From: an uncultured Modestobacter sp.
GTDB lineage: Bacteria; Actinomycetota; Actinomycetes; Mycobacteriales; Geodermatophilaceae
Assembly (NCBI RefSeq): GCF_947486615.1
Contig: NZ_CANKUD010000003.1
Span: 124,001 to 188,000, forward strand
Direction of reading: 5' to 3'
DNA: 64,000 bases
Positions 41,648-50,890 of this stretch are shown here, piece after piece. The position numbers and the translations under genes are program-made. The notes below the pieces were generated by a model. The model was given only the letters and a program-made list of their open reading frames with translations, was not told where the DNA came from and searched no databases. Positions within the stretch are counted from its first letter, which is position 1; each line of letters begins with the position of its first letter.

Positions 41648-42001
41648 CTACTTCTTCTTCAGCGGGTCGTGGCCCCAGTTCATCAGCGACCACCGCCACC
41701 GCGACGTCTCGACGTCCTCCTTGGCCGGCTCCTGGGCCAGGTGCCGCTGCACGTAGCCGTGCACCTTGCGCATGTGCGCGAGGTCGTCGTCGGTGAGGTC
41801 GGCCTTCTTGGTGTGCAGCAGCTGCACGATCCGCCGGCCCGACTCGTGCCCGGTGGACTCCGCCGAGCCGCTGCTCTTCTGCCCGACCGACCGGGACTCC
41901 TCGGTGCCCAGCCACTCCTCCAGCTCGCCGGCGGTCATGTTCACCGCCTCGCCGAACTCACGGCGGATGGTGTCGGCGTCCTCGGTCTGGTGCTCGGGCA
42001 C
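41648..42001 (-). CDS. DUF3140-like protein
   Basis: VPEHQTEDADTIRREFGEAVNMTAGELEEWLGTEESRSVGQK...GHESGRRIVQLLHTKKADLTDDDLAHMRKVHGYVQRHLAQ. Confidence 0.75.
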   Translation of the reverse strand: MPEHQTEDADTIRREFGEAVNMTAGELEEWLGTEESRSVGQKSSGSAESTGHESGRRIVQLLHTKKADLTDDDLAHMRKVHGYVQRHLAQEPAKEDVETSRWRWSLMNWGHDPLKKK

Positions 42002-42049
42002 GGTCTCTCCCCGGGTGTCGATCGGCTGTGCCTGCGGTACCGCAGGCGG

Positions 42050-42547
42050 GTGGCGGAGAAACGGAGTGACGCCGAGCGGTCCGCCCTCGCCCGCGGCGAG
42101 AGCCCCGACGAGGTGCTGGACCGCAACGTCAACGAGGTGCTGCAGGAGATCCGGGTGGCGATCACCGCCGTCCAGGTGCTGTTCGCCTTCCTGCTCACCC
42201 TGCCGTTCCAGTCCCGCTTCGCCGACCTGGGCACCTTCGGGACGACGGTCTACGCGGTGACGATGATCAGCACCGCCCTGGCCACGGTGGTGCTCATCGC
42301 GCCGGTCTCCTTCCACCGGATGCTGTTCCGGCGGCGGCAGAAGGCGGCGATCGTCCAGTTCGCCGACCGGTCGCTGGTGGTCGGCCTGACGCTGCTGCTC
42401 ACCGGCATCGCCAGCGCGGTGCTGCTGGTGCTGGACGTGGTGCTCGGCCGCAGCCCGGCGATCACGGTGTGCGCCGCCGTCGTCGCGATCGGGCTGGTCA
42501 CCTGGTACGGGCTGCCGCTGCGGCAGCGCGCCACCGGCCCCTCCTAG
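42050..42547 (+). CDS. DUF6328-like membrane protein, four TM helices
   Basis: LDRNVNEVLQEIRVAITAVQVLFAFLLTLPFQSRFADLGTFGTTVYAVTMISTALATVVLIAPVSFHRMLFRRRQK. Confidence 0.75.
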   Translation: MAEKRSDAERSALARGESPDEVLDRNVNEVLQEIRVAITAVQVLFAFLLTLPFQSRFADLGTFGTTVYAVTMISTALATVVLIAPVSFHRMLFRRRQKAAIVQFADRSLVVGLTLLLTGIASAVLLVLDVVLGRSPAITVCAAVVAIGLVTWYGLPLRQRATGPS

Positions 42548-42579
42548 GCTGCCCCCGTGCTGATCACCGGGAGCGTGCC

Positions 42580-43503
42580 GTGTCCGTGACCGTGGTGGGC
42601 AGCCTCAACGAGGACGTCGTGGTGACCGTCGACCGGCTGCCCGGCCGGGGCGAGACGGTGATCGGCTCAGGCGTGGCCGTGCTGCCCGGCGGCAAGGGCG
42701 CCAACCAGGCTGCCGCCGCCGGCCGGCTGGGCACCGGGGTGCACATGGTCGGCCGGGTCGGCGACGACCCCGCCGCCGGCCGGCAGTTGGCCGCGCTCGC
42801 CGACTGCCGGGTCAACGTGGGCCGGGTGCACCGCACCCCCGGCGCACCCACCGGGACGGCGACCATCCCGGTGGAGGCCGACGGCGGGGAGAACCTGATC
42901 GTGGTGGTGCCCGGGGCCAACGCCGAGCTCACCCCGGCCGACGTGGACGTCGAGTCGGTGCACCGGGCCGGGGTGCTGCTGCTGCAGCTGGAGACCCCGC
43001 TGGCCACCGTGCGGGCCGCCGCCGAGGCCACCCGGGGCACCGTCGTGCTCAACCCGGCGCCGCCGCAGCAGCTGCCGGCCGAGCTGCTGGCCCGGGTCGA
43101 CGTGCTGGTGCCGAACGAGCCGGAGCTGCGCCGGCTGGCGGGCGCCCCCGACGGCGACCTGACGCTGCTTGACCTGGCCGGGCTGGCCCGCGGGCTGGCC
43201 GCCACCGACGTGGTGGTCACCCTCGGTGCGCGGGGAGCGCTGGTGGTGCCCGGGACGGGTCCGGCGCTGCTGCAGGCGCCGCCGCCGGTGCGGCCGGTGG
43301 ACACCACCGGTGCCGGCGACTGCTTCTGCGGGGCACTGAGCAGCGCGCTCGACCGGGACGAGGCGCTGGCCGACGCGGTCCGCTACGCGGTCACCGCGGC
43401 TGCGCTCTCCACCACCGGGGCCGGCGCCCGGGGTGCACTGCCCGACGACGACGCCGTCCGGGCCCTGCTGCCCCGCACCCCCGCGGCGACCGACGTCGGC
43501 TGA
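42580..43503 (+). CDS. rbsK: Ribokinase-like PfkB sugar kinase
   Basis: VSVTVVGSLNEDVVVTVDRLPGRGETVIGSGVAVLPGGKGANQAAAAGRLG...DTTGAGDCFCGALSSAL. Confidence 0.85.
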   Translation: MSVTVVGSLNEDVVVTVDRLPGRGETVIGSGVAVLPGGKGANQAAAAGRLGTGVHMVGRVGDDPAAGRQLAALADCRVNVGRVHRTPGAPTGTATIPVEADGGENLIVVVPGANAELTPADVDVESVHRAGVLLLQLETPLATVRAAAEATRGTVVLNPAPPQQLPAELLARVDVLVPNEPELRRLAGAPDGDLTLLDLAGLARGLAATDVVVTLGARGALVVPGTGPALLQAPPPVRPVDTTGAGDCFCGALSSALDRDEALADAVRYAVTAAALSTTGAGARGALPDDDAVRALLPRTPAATDVG

Positions 43504-43553
43504 CGCCGGCGGGGCGATGGTTGCCGCCGCCCGGGCCGGGGCACGGGGCGGGC

Positions 43554-43715
43554 ATGACCGAGAACACCGGGCACACCCCGCACTCCGAAGAGCCAGCCGA
43601 GGGCAAGACCGACGCCGAGCAGCCGGACTCCGGCCGGACGCCGCACCCCCAGGAGCCGGCTGAGGGCGGCGCCGAGGAGGGCACGGACCCGGAGAACCGG
43701 ATCAGCGAGATCTGA
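43554..43715 (+). CDS. Small acidic protein (53 aa) with internal repeat
   Basis: MTENTGHTPHSEEPAEGKTDAEQPDSGRTPHPQEPAEGGAEEGTDPENRISEI. Confidence 0.45.
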   Translation: MTENTGHTPHSEEPAEGKTDAEQPDSGRTPHPQEPAEGGAEEGTDPENRISEI

Positions 43716-44003
43716 GCCGGCATCGGAGCCGGTACCGGCGCGTCAGGGACGGCCGGTGCCCGGCTCCGTCGGGTCCGCGGGCGTCGGCACCGGCTCGGCC
43801 GGGGGCGTGGCGGCCGGCGGGGGCTCGGTCGAAGGGGCCGGCGGGCGGTCCGGGGCGCGCGGTGCCCGGCGCGGCGGCGCGGTGGGTGGTCGGACCGGGG
43901 TACGCCCGGGCTGGATGGGCACCCCGGGGACGGTAGTGGAGCCGCCAGAGAGCTGGTGGAGCCGGTGTGGCGGGGTCGACGTCGACGGCGAGTCGTCTCA
44001 GGG

Positions 44004-44030
44004 TGATACTGATTGTGACGACCATTCCCA
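44004..44030. promoter_or_regulatory. Candidate Zur-type operator upstream of znuA
   Basis: TGATACTGATTGTGACGACCATTCCCA resembles the Zur box core TGA-AATGATT-TCA; 26 nt before the znuA start. Confidence 0.4.
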
Positions 44031-44055
44031 GTAGCCGCTCCAGTGAGGACCCACC

Positions 44056-45072
44056 GTGCCCCGCCTTGCCCTCTTCCGCCGCCCGGCGCTCACCGCCCTG
44101 GCCGCCACCGCCACGCTGACCCTGGCTGCCTGCGGTGGGTCCAGCAGCGCCGGCACCACGACGCGCGAGGCCGACGCGGAGAGCTGCCCGGGCGAGGTGC
44201 TCGACGTCGTCGTCTCGGTGAGCCAGTGGGGCTCGATCGTCGAGCAGCTGGGCGGCGACTGCGCCACCGTCACCACCGTGCTCGCCTCCTCGGCGGTCGA
44301 CCCGCACGACTACGAGCCCACGACCGCCGACATCGCCGCCTTCTCCGACGCCGACCTGGTCGTGCTCAACGGCGCCGACTACGACCACTGGGCCGCCGAC
44401 GCGGTCGCCACCGCCGACTCCGACCCGGTCGTGGTCGACGCGGCCGAGGTGGTCGGCATCGAGACCGAGGAGCACGCCGAGGAGGAAGAGCACGCCGAGG
44501 GCGAGGAGCACGCCGAGGAGGAGGGCCACGCGCACGGTGGGGTGAACCCGCACCTGTGGTACTCCCCGGAGTACGTGCAGGACGTCGCCGCCGAGGTGAC
44601 CGCGCAGCTCAGCGAGCTCTCCCCCGACGCCGCCGACCACTTCGCCGAGCAGGCGCAGACCTGGGAGTCCGACCTGCAGCCCTACCTGGACGAGGTCTCG
44701 AGCCTGCAGTCCGCCGCCCCGGGCCGCTCCTACGCCGCGACCGAGAGCGTCTTCCAGTACACCGGCGAGGCGATCGGCCTGACCGACGCCACCCCCGAGG
44801 GCTACCGGGACGCCGCCAGCAACGAGACCGACCCCGCCCCCGGCGACGTCGCGGCCTTCGAGACGGCGCTGTCCGACGGTTCGGTGGACGTGCTGGTGTA
44901 CAACTCCCAGACGGAGGGCAGCGTCCCCGAGCAGCTGCGCGCCGCCGCGGAGTCGGCCGGCGTGCCGGTCGTCGAGGTCACCGAGTCGGCGCCGGACGGG
45001 GAGCAGTCCTTCGTGTCCTGGCAGCTGGACCAGCTGCAGCAGCTCTCGAACGCACTCGGTGGGGGTCAGTGA
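44056..45072 (+). CDS. znuA: Zinc ABC transporter substrate-binding protein ZnuA
   Basis: Lipoprotein signal ATLTLAACGGSS; His/Glu-rich loop EEHAEEEEHAEGEEHAEEEGHAHGG; VNPHLWYSPEYVQDVA. Confidence 0.92.
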   Translation: MPRLALFRRPALTALAATATLTLAACGGSSSAGTTTREADAESCPGEVLDVVVSVSQWGSIVEQLGGDCATVTTVLASSAVDPHDYEPTTADIAAFSDADLVVLNGADYDHWAADAVATADSDPVVVDAAEVVGIETEEHAEEEEHAEGEEHAEEEGHAHGGVNPHLWYSPEYVQDVAAEVTAQLSELSPDAADHFAEQAQTWESDLQPYLDEVSSLQSAAPGRSYAATESVFQYTGEAIGLTDATPEGYRDAASNETDPAPGDVAAFETALSDGSVDVLVYNSQTEGSVPEQLRAAAESAGVPVVEVTESAPDGEQSFVSWQLDQLQQLSNALGGGQ

Positions 45073-45866
45073 CCGACGTCGCGACGTCCGACACGGCCGC
45101 CGCGCGGCCACCGGCACTCGTCCTGGACGACGTGTCGGTGGTGCGCGGCGGCCGGCTCGTCTGGTCGCAGGGCACCCTGCGCGTGCCCACCGGCGCCGTG
45201 GTCGGGGTGATCGGACCGAACGGGGCCGGGAAGACCACCCTGTTCCAGCTGGTCCTGGGGATGCTCACCCCGGCCGGCGGCCGGCTCGAGGTGCTGGGCC
45301 GCACGCCCCGCCGCGGCGACCGCCGGATCGGCTACGTGCCGCAGAACTACACCGCCGCCCTCGGGGAGGCGGTGCGCGCCCGGGACCTGGTGATGCTCGG
45401 CCTGACCGGGGGCCGCTTCGGCCTGCGGCGCGCCTCGGCCGCCGAACGGGCCCGTGTCGACGACGCGCTCCGGCGGGTGGGCGCCGACGGCTACGCCGAC
45501 CGTCGGATGTCCGAGCTCTCCGGCGGTCAGCAGCAACGGGTCGCGATCGCGCAGGCGATCGTCGACGACGCGGAACTGCTGCTGCTCGACGAGCCGCTGG
45601 CCAACCTCGACCTGCGCAACCAGCACGAGGTGGTCGAGCTGCTCGGCGAGCTCACCCGCGAGGGCCGGGTCACCGTGATGATCGTGGCGCACGACCTGAA
45701 CCCGCTGCTGCCCGTGCTCACCGACGCCGTCTACCTGCTCGACGGCCACCCGCACCACGACCCCATCGACGCCGTCGTCACCGAGGACCTGCTCACCCAC
45801 CTGTACGGCACCCCGGTCCGGGTGGTGCGCACCGCGCAGGGCGATCTCTTCACCCGGGGCGGTTGA
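45069..45866 (+). CDS. znuC: Zinc ABC transporter ATP-binding protein ZnuC
   Basis: Walker A GPNGAGKTTL, signature LSGGQQQRVAIAQAI, Walker B LLLLDEPLANLD. Confidence 0.92.
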   Translation: MTDVATSDTAAARPPALVLDDVSVVRGGRLVWSQGTLRVPTGAVVGVIGPNGAGKTTLFQLVLGMLTPAGGRLEVLGRTPRRGDRRIGYVPQNYTAALGEAVRARDLVMLGLTGGRFGLRRASAAERARVDDALRRVGADGYADRRMSELSGGQQQRVAIAQAIVDDAELLLLDEPLANLDLRNQHEVVELLGELTREGRVTVMIVAHDLNPLLPVLTDAVYLLDGHPHHDPIDAVVTEDLLTHLYGTPVRVVRTAQGDLFTRGG

Positions 45867-45869
45867 ACC

Positions 45870-46751
45870 GTGGTCACCTTCCAGGAGAACTGGCTGCAGG
45901 TGCTGCAGACGACGTTCATGCAGCACGCCCTCATCGGCGGGTCGATGGTCGCGCTGGCCGCCGGGCTGATGGGCTGGTTCGTCGTCACCCGGCAGAACGC
46001 CTTCGCCGCGCACGCACTCGCCCACATCGGCTTCCCGGGCGCGACCGGCGCGATCCTGGTCGGCGCCCCGGTGACGCTGGGCCTGGCCGTCTTCTGCGTG
46101 GGCGGCGGGCTGCTGATCGGGCTGTTCGGCAAGCGCGTGGCCGACCGCGAGGTGGCCACCGGCACGATCCTGGCCTTCGCCACCGGCCTCGGCGTCCTCT
46201 TCGCCTCGCTGGCCACCGCCAACGCCAGCGCCACCACCACCGTGCTGTTCGGCAACCTGCTGGCCATCTCCACCGACCAGCTGTGGGTCTTCGGCGGGTT
46301 CACCGCGGTCGTCGTCGGCGTGCTCGCGGTCATCGCCCGCCCGCTCGTCTTCTCCTCGGTCGACCCCACCGTGGCCGAGGCCCGCGGGGTCCCGGTCCGG
46401 GCCCTGGGCGTGGCCTTCGTCGTGCTGCTGGCGCTCACCATCACGATGGCGGTGCAGGTCGTGGGCACGCTGCTGCTGTTCGCGCTGGTGGTGACCCCGG
46501 CTGCGGCCGCCCTGCGGATGACCGCCCGGCCCGGGCTGGTCGCCGTGATCGCGGTGCTCATCGCCCTGGGCAGCGTGTGGCTCGGGCTGGTGCTCTCGGC
46601 CATGGTCAACCTGCCGCCGAGCTTCTTCGTCACCACCCTCGCCGTGCTCACCTGGGTGGTCACGCTGCTGGTGACCCGGGACCGCGCGCCGCGCGAGGCC
46701 ACCGCACCGGTACTGGACGGGCCGCAGCTGGTCTCCGAGCGGACCGGGTGA
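45870..46751 (+). CDS. znuB: Zinc ABC transporter permease ZnuB
   Basis: ABC-3 permease TM pattern MQHALIGGSMVALAAGLMGWFVVTRQNAFAAHALAHIGFPGATGA...VQVVGTLLLFALVVTPAAAA. Confidence 0.92.
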   Translation: MVTFQENWLQVLQTTFMQHALIGGSMVALAAGLMGWFVVTRQNAFAAHALAHIGFPGATGAILVGAPVTLGLAVFCVGGGLLIGLFGKRVADREVATGTILAFATGLGVLFASLATANASATTTVLFGNLLAISTDQLWVFGGFTAVVVGVLAVIARPLVFSSVDPTVAEARGVPVRALGVAFVVLLALTITMAVQVVGTLLLFALVVTPAAAALRMTARPGLVAVIAVLIALGSVWLGLVLSAMVNLPPSFFVTTLAVLTWVVTLLVTRDRAPREATAPVLDGPQLVSERTG

Positions 46752-46829
46752 CCGACGTCTCAGCACCTGACGGGAGTCCACCCGGTCGGGGACTGTTTCC
46801 ACCCCGCTGACCGGGGGAAGGTCGGACCC

Positions 46830-46955
46830 ATGCACGTAGACGACCGCGACCAGCAGACGGACGACGCCCGCACCCCCCTGACCGGCCAGGAGCAGACCGC
46901 GCAGCAGGCGGTCGCCCGGATGCTGGCCAACCCGCGGCGGATACGCCGCACCTGA
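46830..46955 (+). CDS. Small hypothetical protein (41 aa)
   Basis: MHVDDRDQQTDDARTPLTGQEQTAQQAVARMLANPRRIRRT, good upstream GGGGGAAGG. Confidence 0.4.
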   Translation: MHVDDRDQQTDDARTPLTGQEQTAQQAVARMLANPRRIRRT

Positions 46956-47019
46956 CCCGGGCGAGTCCCAGCCGCCTCACCGATCCCCGCTGCCCTCCGG
47001 TGCCTCTCCCGCCCCGGAG

Positions 47020-47730
47020 GTGCTGGTCAGGGGCCTGCGGACGTCGGCGTGCCGCGAACCGCTCCGTTACGACGTGCTGCACGATCGGGTGGTGACCGCC
47101 GCAGCCCTCCCCCTGCACTCGTCCGAGGACGTCTCCGCCCCGGCCCGCCGCACCCGCGCGGAGCGGCAGGAGATCGTCCTGGACACCGCGGAGCGCCTGT
47201 TCTCCGCCCGCAGCTCGCGCAGCGTGGGCATGGACGAGCTGGTCCGCGAGACCGGCCTGGGCAAGATGACCGTCTACCGGCTCTTCAAGAGCAAGGACGA
47301 CCTGGTCGGCGCCTACCTCTCGCGCAAGGCCGCCACCGTGCTGTCCTACGTCGACGCCGAGCTGATCCGGCTGCAGGGCGACCCCCGCGCCGCGCTGCTC
47401 TCGGTGGTCGACGCGGTGGAGCGGGACGTCACCCGCACCGGCTTCCGTGGCTGCCCGTTCACCAACGTCAGCAGCGAGTACGACGACCCGCAGCACCCGG
47501 CCCGCAGCGCGGCCGCCGACTACAAGTACGAGCTGCACATGCGGCTGCTCGACCTCGCCGGTGAGCTGGTGCCCACCGGCGCCGAGGACCTCGCGGCCCA
47601 GGTGCACCTGATCATCGACGGCATGTACCTCTCCGGCGGGCTGCTCGGCCCCGACGGCCCGGCCTCGCACGGCCGGCAGCTGGCCGAGAAGCTGATCGAC
47701 ACCGCGATCCGGGACGCCGCGGCCCGCTGA
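47020..47730 (+). CDS. TetR-family regulator (likely GTG start near 47089)
   Basis: RTRAERQEIVLDTAERLFSARSSRSVGMDELVRETGLGKMTVYRLFKSKDDLVGAYLSRK. Confidence 0.9.
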   Translation: MLVRGLRTSACREPLRYDVLHDRVVTAAALPLHSSEDVSAPARRTRAERQEIVLDTAERLFSARSSRSVGMDELVRETGLGKMTVYRLFKSKDDLVGAYLSRKAATVLSYVDAELIRLQGDPRAALLSVVDAVERDVTRTGFRGCPFTNVSSEYDDPQHPARSAAADYKYELHMRLLDLAGELVPTGAEDLAAQVHLIIDGMYLSGGLLGPDGPASHGRQLAEKLIDTAIRDAAAR

Positions 47731-47786
47731 CGGACCCCGCTGCCGGTCGGCGGGCGGGCCGGCCCGCCCGGCCGCACGATGGACCC

Positions 47787-48209
47787 GTGACCGACCGCTC
47801 GCGCCCCGACCTCGACGACGACACCGTCACCGCCCTCGGCAAGCTGTCCGAGGCCCTGGAGACCGTGGAGCAGGCCCGCGGCCTGCTGTACGGCTTCCAC
47901 CAGCTCACCGGCAAGGCCGATCTGCTGCTGCAGGACGCCGTGTCCGGCCTGCGCGAAGCCGGGCACGCCGAGCTCGCCGACGACCTCGACCGGGACCTGG
48001 TCGGCCGCAACGTGATCGCCGACCGCTGGACCTTCCAGATCGTGGAGGACTACGACGCGAACTACTGGTCCACGTTCCGGGAGTTCGACCAGCACGCCCG
48101 CGACGAGCTCTCCGGCGGCGACCGGCACGTGTTCGAGGCGCGGATGAAGCAGCGCGAGCGCACCGCCGGGCATCCGCGCCACGAGGCCGGCCCGGTGCTG
48201 GACGACTGA
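47787..48209 (+). CDS. Conserved actinobacterial hypothetical protein
   Basis: LGKLSEALETVEQARGLLYGFHQLTGKADLLLQDAVSGLREAGHAELADDLDRDLVGRNVIADRWTFQIVEDYDANYWSTFR. Confidence 0.65.
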   Translation: MTDRSRPDLDDDTVTALGKLSEALETVEQARGLLYGFHQLTGKADLLLQDAVSGLREAGHAELADDLDRDLVGRNVIADRWTFQIVEDYDANYWSTFREFDQHARDELSGGDRHVFEARMKQRERTAGHPRHEAGPVLDD

Positions 48210-48246
48210 GGTCGCCGGCGCGCCGCCTGCGCACGAGACTCGGGCG

Positions 48247-48399
48247 ATGACGACCGCAGGCAACGAACCGCGAGACGACCGGGACGTCGAGCCGCTGGGC
48301 GGCGCGGCGTCGCCGCCTCCGGGGGACGACGACGCCGCCGGCATCGCCGGCCCGGTCTACCCGCCGCCGGAGACCGAACCCGACGCGCAGCGGGACTGA
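48247..48399 (+). CDS. Tiny acidic Pro-rich protein (50 aa)
   Basis: MTTAGNEPRDDRDVEPLGGAASPPPGDDDAAGIAGPVYPPPETEPDAQRD. Confidence 0.4.
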   Translation: MTTAGNEPRDDRDVEPLGGAASPPPGDDDAAGIAGPVYPPPETEPDAQRD

Positions 48400-48488
48400 C
48401 CCGCCCCAGCCGCGCGGGGCCACCGGTGCATGGCGCCGGGGCATCACGGGCATGGGCGGAGGACGATGCCCACGTGAGGAGTGCAGCC

Positions 48489-48722
48489 ATGAGCGATCCC
48501 GGCGGCAGCGACCGCATCCAGCAGGACGTGCCCACCGCCTCGGGGACGGGCGACAACAGCGACCTCGGCACCGGCGCGGAGGACACGGACGAGACGGGCA
48601 CCCGGGAGGGCGTCCCGCTGACCCGGGACGCGGCGCTGGAGCGCGACGCGGCCAGCGACGACCTGCAGCCCGAGCGCGCCACCACCGAGCCCTCCCTGGC
48701 GCAGCGCACCGACCCGTCCTGA
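48489..48722 (+). CDS. Small acidic, predicted disordered protein (77 aa)
   Basis: MSDPGGSDRIQQDVPTASGTGDNSDLGTGAEDTDETGTREGVPLTRDAALERDAASDDLQPERATTEPSLAQRTDPS; RBS-like GAGGAGTG upstream. Confidence 0.5.
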   Translation: MSDPGGSDRIQQDVPTASGTGDNSDLGTGAEDTDETGTREGVPLTRDAALERDAASDDLQPERATTEPSLAQRTDPS

Positions 48723-48746
48723 CCCCCTGATCGAGAGGTCCACCCC

Positions 48747-48926
48747 ATGACCGAACCCACCAGCAGCGGCTACCACGACTCCCCGGCCACCTCCGACCCC
48801 GAGGGCGACCTGGTCGACGGCACCCCCGGCCACGACCGCGGCGACGGCGGTGAGAAGGACACCGTCCTGCTCACCGACGACGAGGCCCAGCAGGACGACT
48901 CCGTCACCCGCCCCGGCAACGTCTGA
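48747..48926 (+). CDS. Small acidic, predicted disordered protein (59 aa)
   Basis: MTEPTSSGYHDSPATSDPEGDLVDGTPGHDRGDGGEKDTVLLTDDEAQQDDSVTRPGNV; GAGAGG upstream. Confidence 0.5.
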   Translation: MTEPTSSGYHDSPATSDPEGDLVDGTPGHDRGDGGEKDTVLLTDDEAQQDDSVTRPGNV

Positions 48927-48928
48927 CG

Positions 48929-49007
48929 AAACACCCCGTGGCCCCCACCCACTCGGGAGCTCGCGGCGGGCCCGTGCAGAGGGGCCGCGGGCCCCTGCAG
49001 AGGGGCC
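48929..49007 (+). repeat. Dispersed hairpin repeat, family A copy with duplicated 3' segment
   Basis: aaacaccccgtggcccccacccactcgggagctcgcggcgggcccgtgcagaggggccgcgggcccctgcagaggggcc; the ~21-bp 3' segment is duplicated. Confidence 0.6.
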
Positions 49008-49008
49008 G

Positions 49009-49614
49009 TCAGATCCAGCCGTGCCGGCGCGCGGCCTCCACGGCGGCGTGCCGGTTCGGCGCCCCCAGCTTCGCCGCGGCCGCCGAGAGGTAGTTGCGCA
49101 CCGTCCCCGGCGACAGGTGTGCCCGGGCGGCGATCTCCTCCACCGGCGCACCGCCAGCGGCCAGCTCCAGCACGTCGGCCTCCCGCGGGGTGAGCGGGCT
49201 GTCCCCGGCGCTGATCGCCTCCGCCGCCAGCTCCGGGTCCACGTAGCGGCCGCCGCGGTGCACCGTGCGCACCACCTCGGTCAGCACGGCCGCGCTGACC
49301 GTCTTGGGCAGGAACCCGCGCACCCCCGCCTCCAGGGCCCGCTTCAGGTGCCCCGGCCGGCCGTGACCGGTGACGATGACCAGCCCGCAGCCGGGTAGCA
49401 CCGTGGTCAGCTCCGCGGCGACGCTGATCCCGTCGCGGTCGGGCATCTGCAGGTCCAGGACGGCGACGTCCGGCCCCTGCGCCCGGGCCATGGCGAGCGC
49501 CTCGGCGCCGGACGACGCCTGGGCGACCACCTCGACGTCGTCCTCGAGGCCCAGCAGCGCCGCGAAGGCCGAGCGGACCAGGTTCTCGTCGTCGGCCAGC
49601 AGCACCCGGATCAT
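49009..49614 (-). CDS. NarL/LuxR-family response regulator
   Basis: MIRVLLADDENLVRSAFAALLGLEDDVEVVAQ...LTPREADVLELAAGGAPVEEIAARAHLSPGTVRNYLSAAAAKLG. Confidence 0.94.
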   Translation of the reverse strand: MIRVLLADDENLVRSAFAALLGLEDDVEVVAQASSGAEALAMARAQGPDVAVLDLQMPDRDGISVAAELTTVLPGCGLVIVTGHGRPGHLKRALEAGVRGFLPKTVSAAVLTEVVRTVHRGGRYVDPELAAEAISAGDSPLTPREADVLELAAGGAPVEEIAARAHLSPGTVRNYLSAAAAKLGAPNRHAAVEAARRHGWI

Positions 49615-50837
49615 GCGACACCCCCGTCCGGCAGCGTGGCGGTGAGGCAGAACCGGTCGCCGTCCCGGGCGGTGTCCAGCGATCCCCCGGCCCCGGCCAG
49701 CCGCTCCCGCAGCCCGGCCAGGCCACTCCCCGGGACGGCACTGCCCGCGGACTCGGCCGGCACCCCGTCGTTGGTCACCCTCAACCGGACCTCCCCGCCT
49801 CCACGCGCCAGCACGATCCCGCACTCGGCGGCGGCGCTGTGCCGCAGCACGTTGGTCACCGCCTCGCGGACCACCCAGCCCAGTGCGGCCTGCACCGGCT
49901 CGGGCAGCGCGCCGGCGTCGTCCTCACCCTGCACCGTGCAGGCGACCCCGGCCGCCCGGAGCACCGAACGTGCCCCGGCCAGTTCGCTGGTCAGGTCGGT
50001 GCTGCGGTAGCCGCGGACCACCTCGCGCACCTCCCGCAGCGACTCCTCGGCGATCCGGTGGATGTCGGCCACCTCGTCGGCCGCCTCCGGCCGGGACCGG
50101 CGGACCAGCTCACCGGCCAGCTGGCTCTTCACCGCGATCGCCGACAGGTTGCGGCCCATCACGTCGTGCAGGTCCCGGGCGAACCGCAGCCGCTCCTCGG
50201 CCACCGCCAGCTGCACCTGCACGCCCCGGGTGCGGTCCATCTCCACCACCACGTCCAGCACCCAGACGGAGAACCGGAAGGCCAGGACGACGCCGAGCGC
50301 TGCGACCGCCAGTGCGCCGCCCTGCGCGGCGGCCGCGGCCGCCGGGCTGCCGGCGAGGAAGCTGGCGAACCCGCTCAGCACGCCGATCGTGATCGCGTGC
50401 GGGCTGAGCTGCCGCGTGGTCCACGCCGTGGAGCACGCCGTCAGCACCATCCCCAGCGGCAGCGCCACCGACCAGGGGACGGCGGCGTTCAGCTCCTGCC
50501 CGTCGCTGCTGAAGGCCCACACCCCGGCGGCGGCGGTCACGCCGGCGGCGATGAACGCAGCGAGCACCGGACCGCGGGGCAGCTCGTCACCTCGGCGGTG
50601 CGCGGCGAGCCCACTGCGGGTCACGACGATGCCCCCGGCCGCGGCGACGACCGAACCGGCCAGGAACAACGTCAAGGGGCCCCGCGGCGCCGGGCCGGCC
50701 GCTGCGCCCAGCACGGCGAGGGCGAGCAGCGGGAGCATCGCCAGGTACCCGTAGAAGGACCAGCGCGTGTAGAGGTCCAGCCGCTGCGGGGCGCTGCGGC
50801 TCCTCCACCAGCGCGAGACGGTCGGCACGGCGGTCAT
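49611..50837 (-). CDS. Sensor histidine kinase (HisKA_3)
   Basis: VAEERLRFARDLHDVMGRNLSAIAVKSQLAGELVRR...ALGWVVREAVTNVLRHSAAAECGI. Confidence 0.93.
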   Translation of the reverse strand: MTAVPTVSRWWRSRSAPQRLDLYTRWSFYGYLAMLPLLALAVLGAAAGPAPRGPLTLFLAGSVVAAAGGIVVTRSGLAAHRRGDELPRGPVLAAFIAAGVTAAAGVWAFSSDGQELNAAVPWSVALPLGMVLTACSTAWTTRQLSPHAITIGVLSGFASFLAGSPAAAAAAQGGALAVAALGVVLAFRFSVWVLDVVVEMDRTRGVQVQLAVAEERLRFARDLHDVMGRNLSAIAVKSQLAGELVRRSRPEAADEVADIHRIAEESLREVREVVRGYRSTDLTSELAGARSVLRAAGVACTVQGEDDAGALPEPVQAALGWVVREAVTNVLRHSAAAECGIVLARGGGEVRLRVTNDGVPAESAGSAVPGSGLAGLRERLAGAGGSLDTARDGDRFCLTATLPDGGVA

Positions 50838-50890
50838 GCTGCCGTACCGCGCGGGCCGGCCCCGGCGCCCCGGCGCCAGGGCCGGCCGGC

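Noticed and set aside
43743-43922. Pro/Ala-rich minus-strand ORF (VPIQPGRTPVRPPTAPPRRAPRAPDRPPAPSTEPPP...)
   Set aside because: Possible small protein, but composition could be GC-bias driven and no RBS or homology can be shown; not annotated
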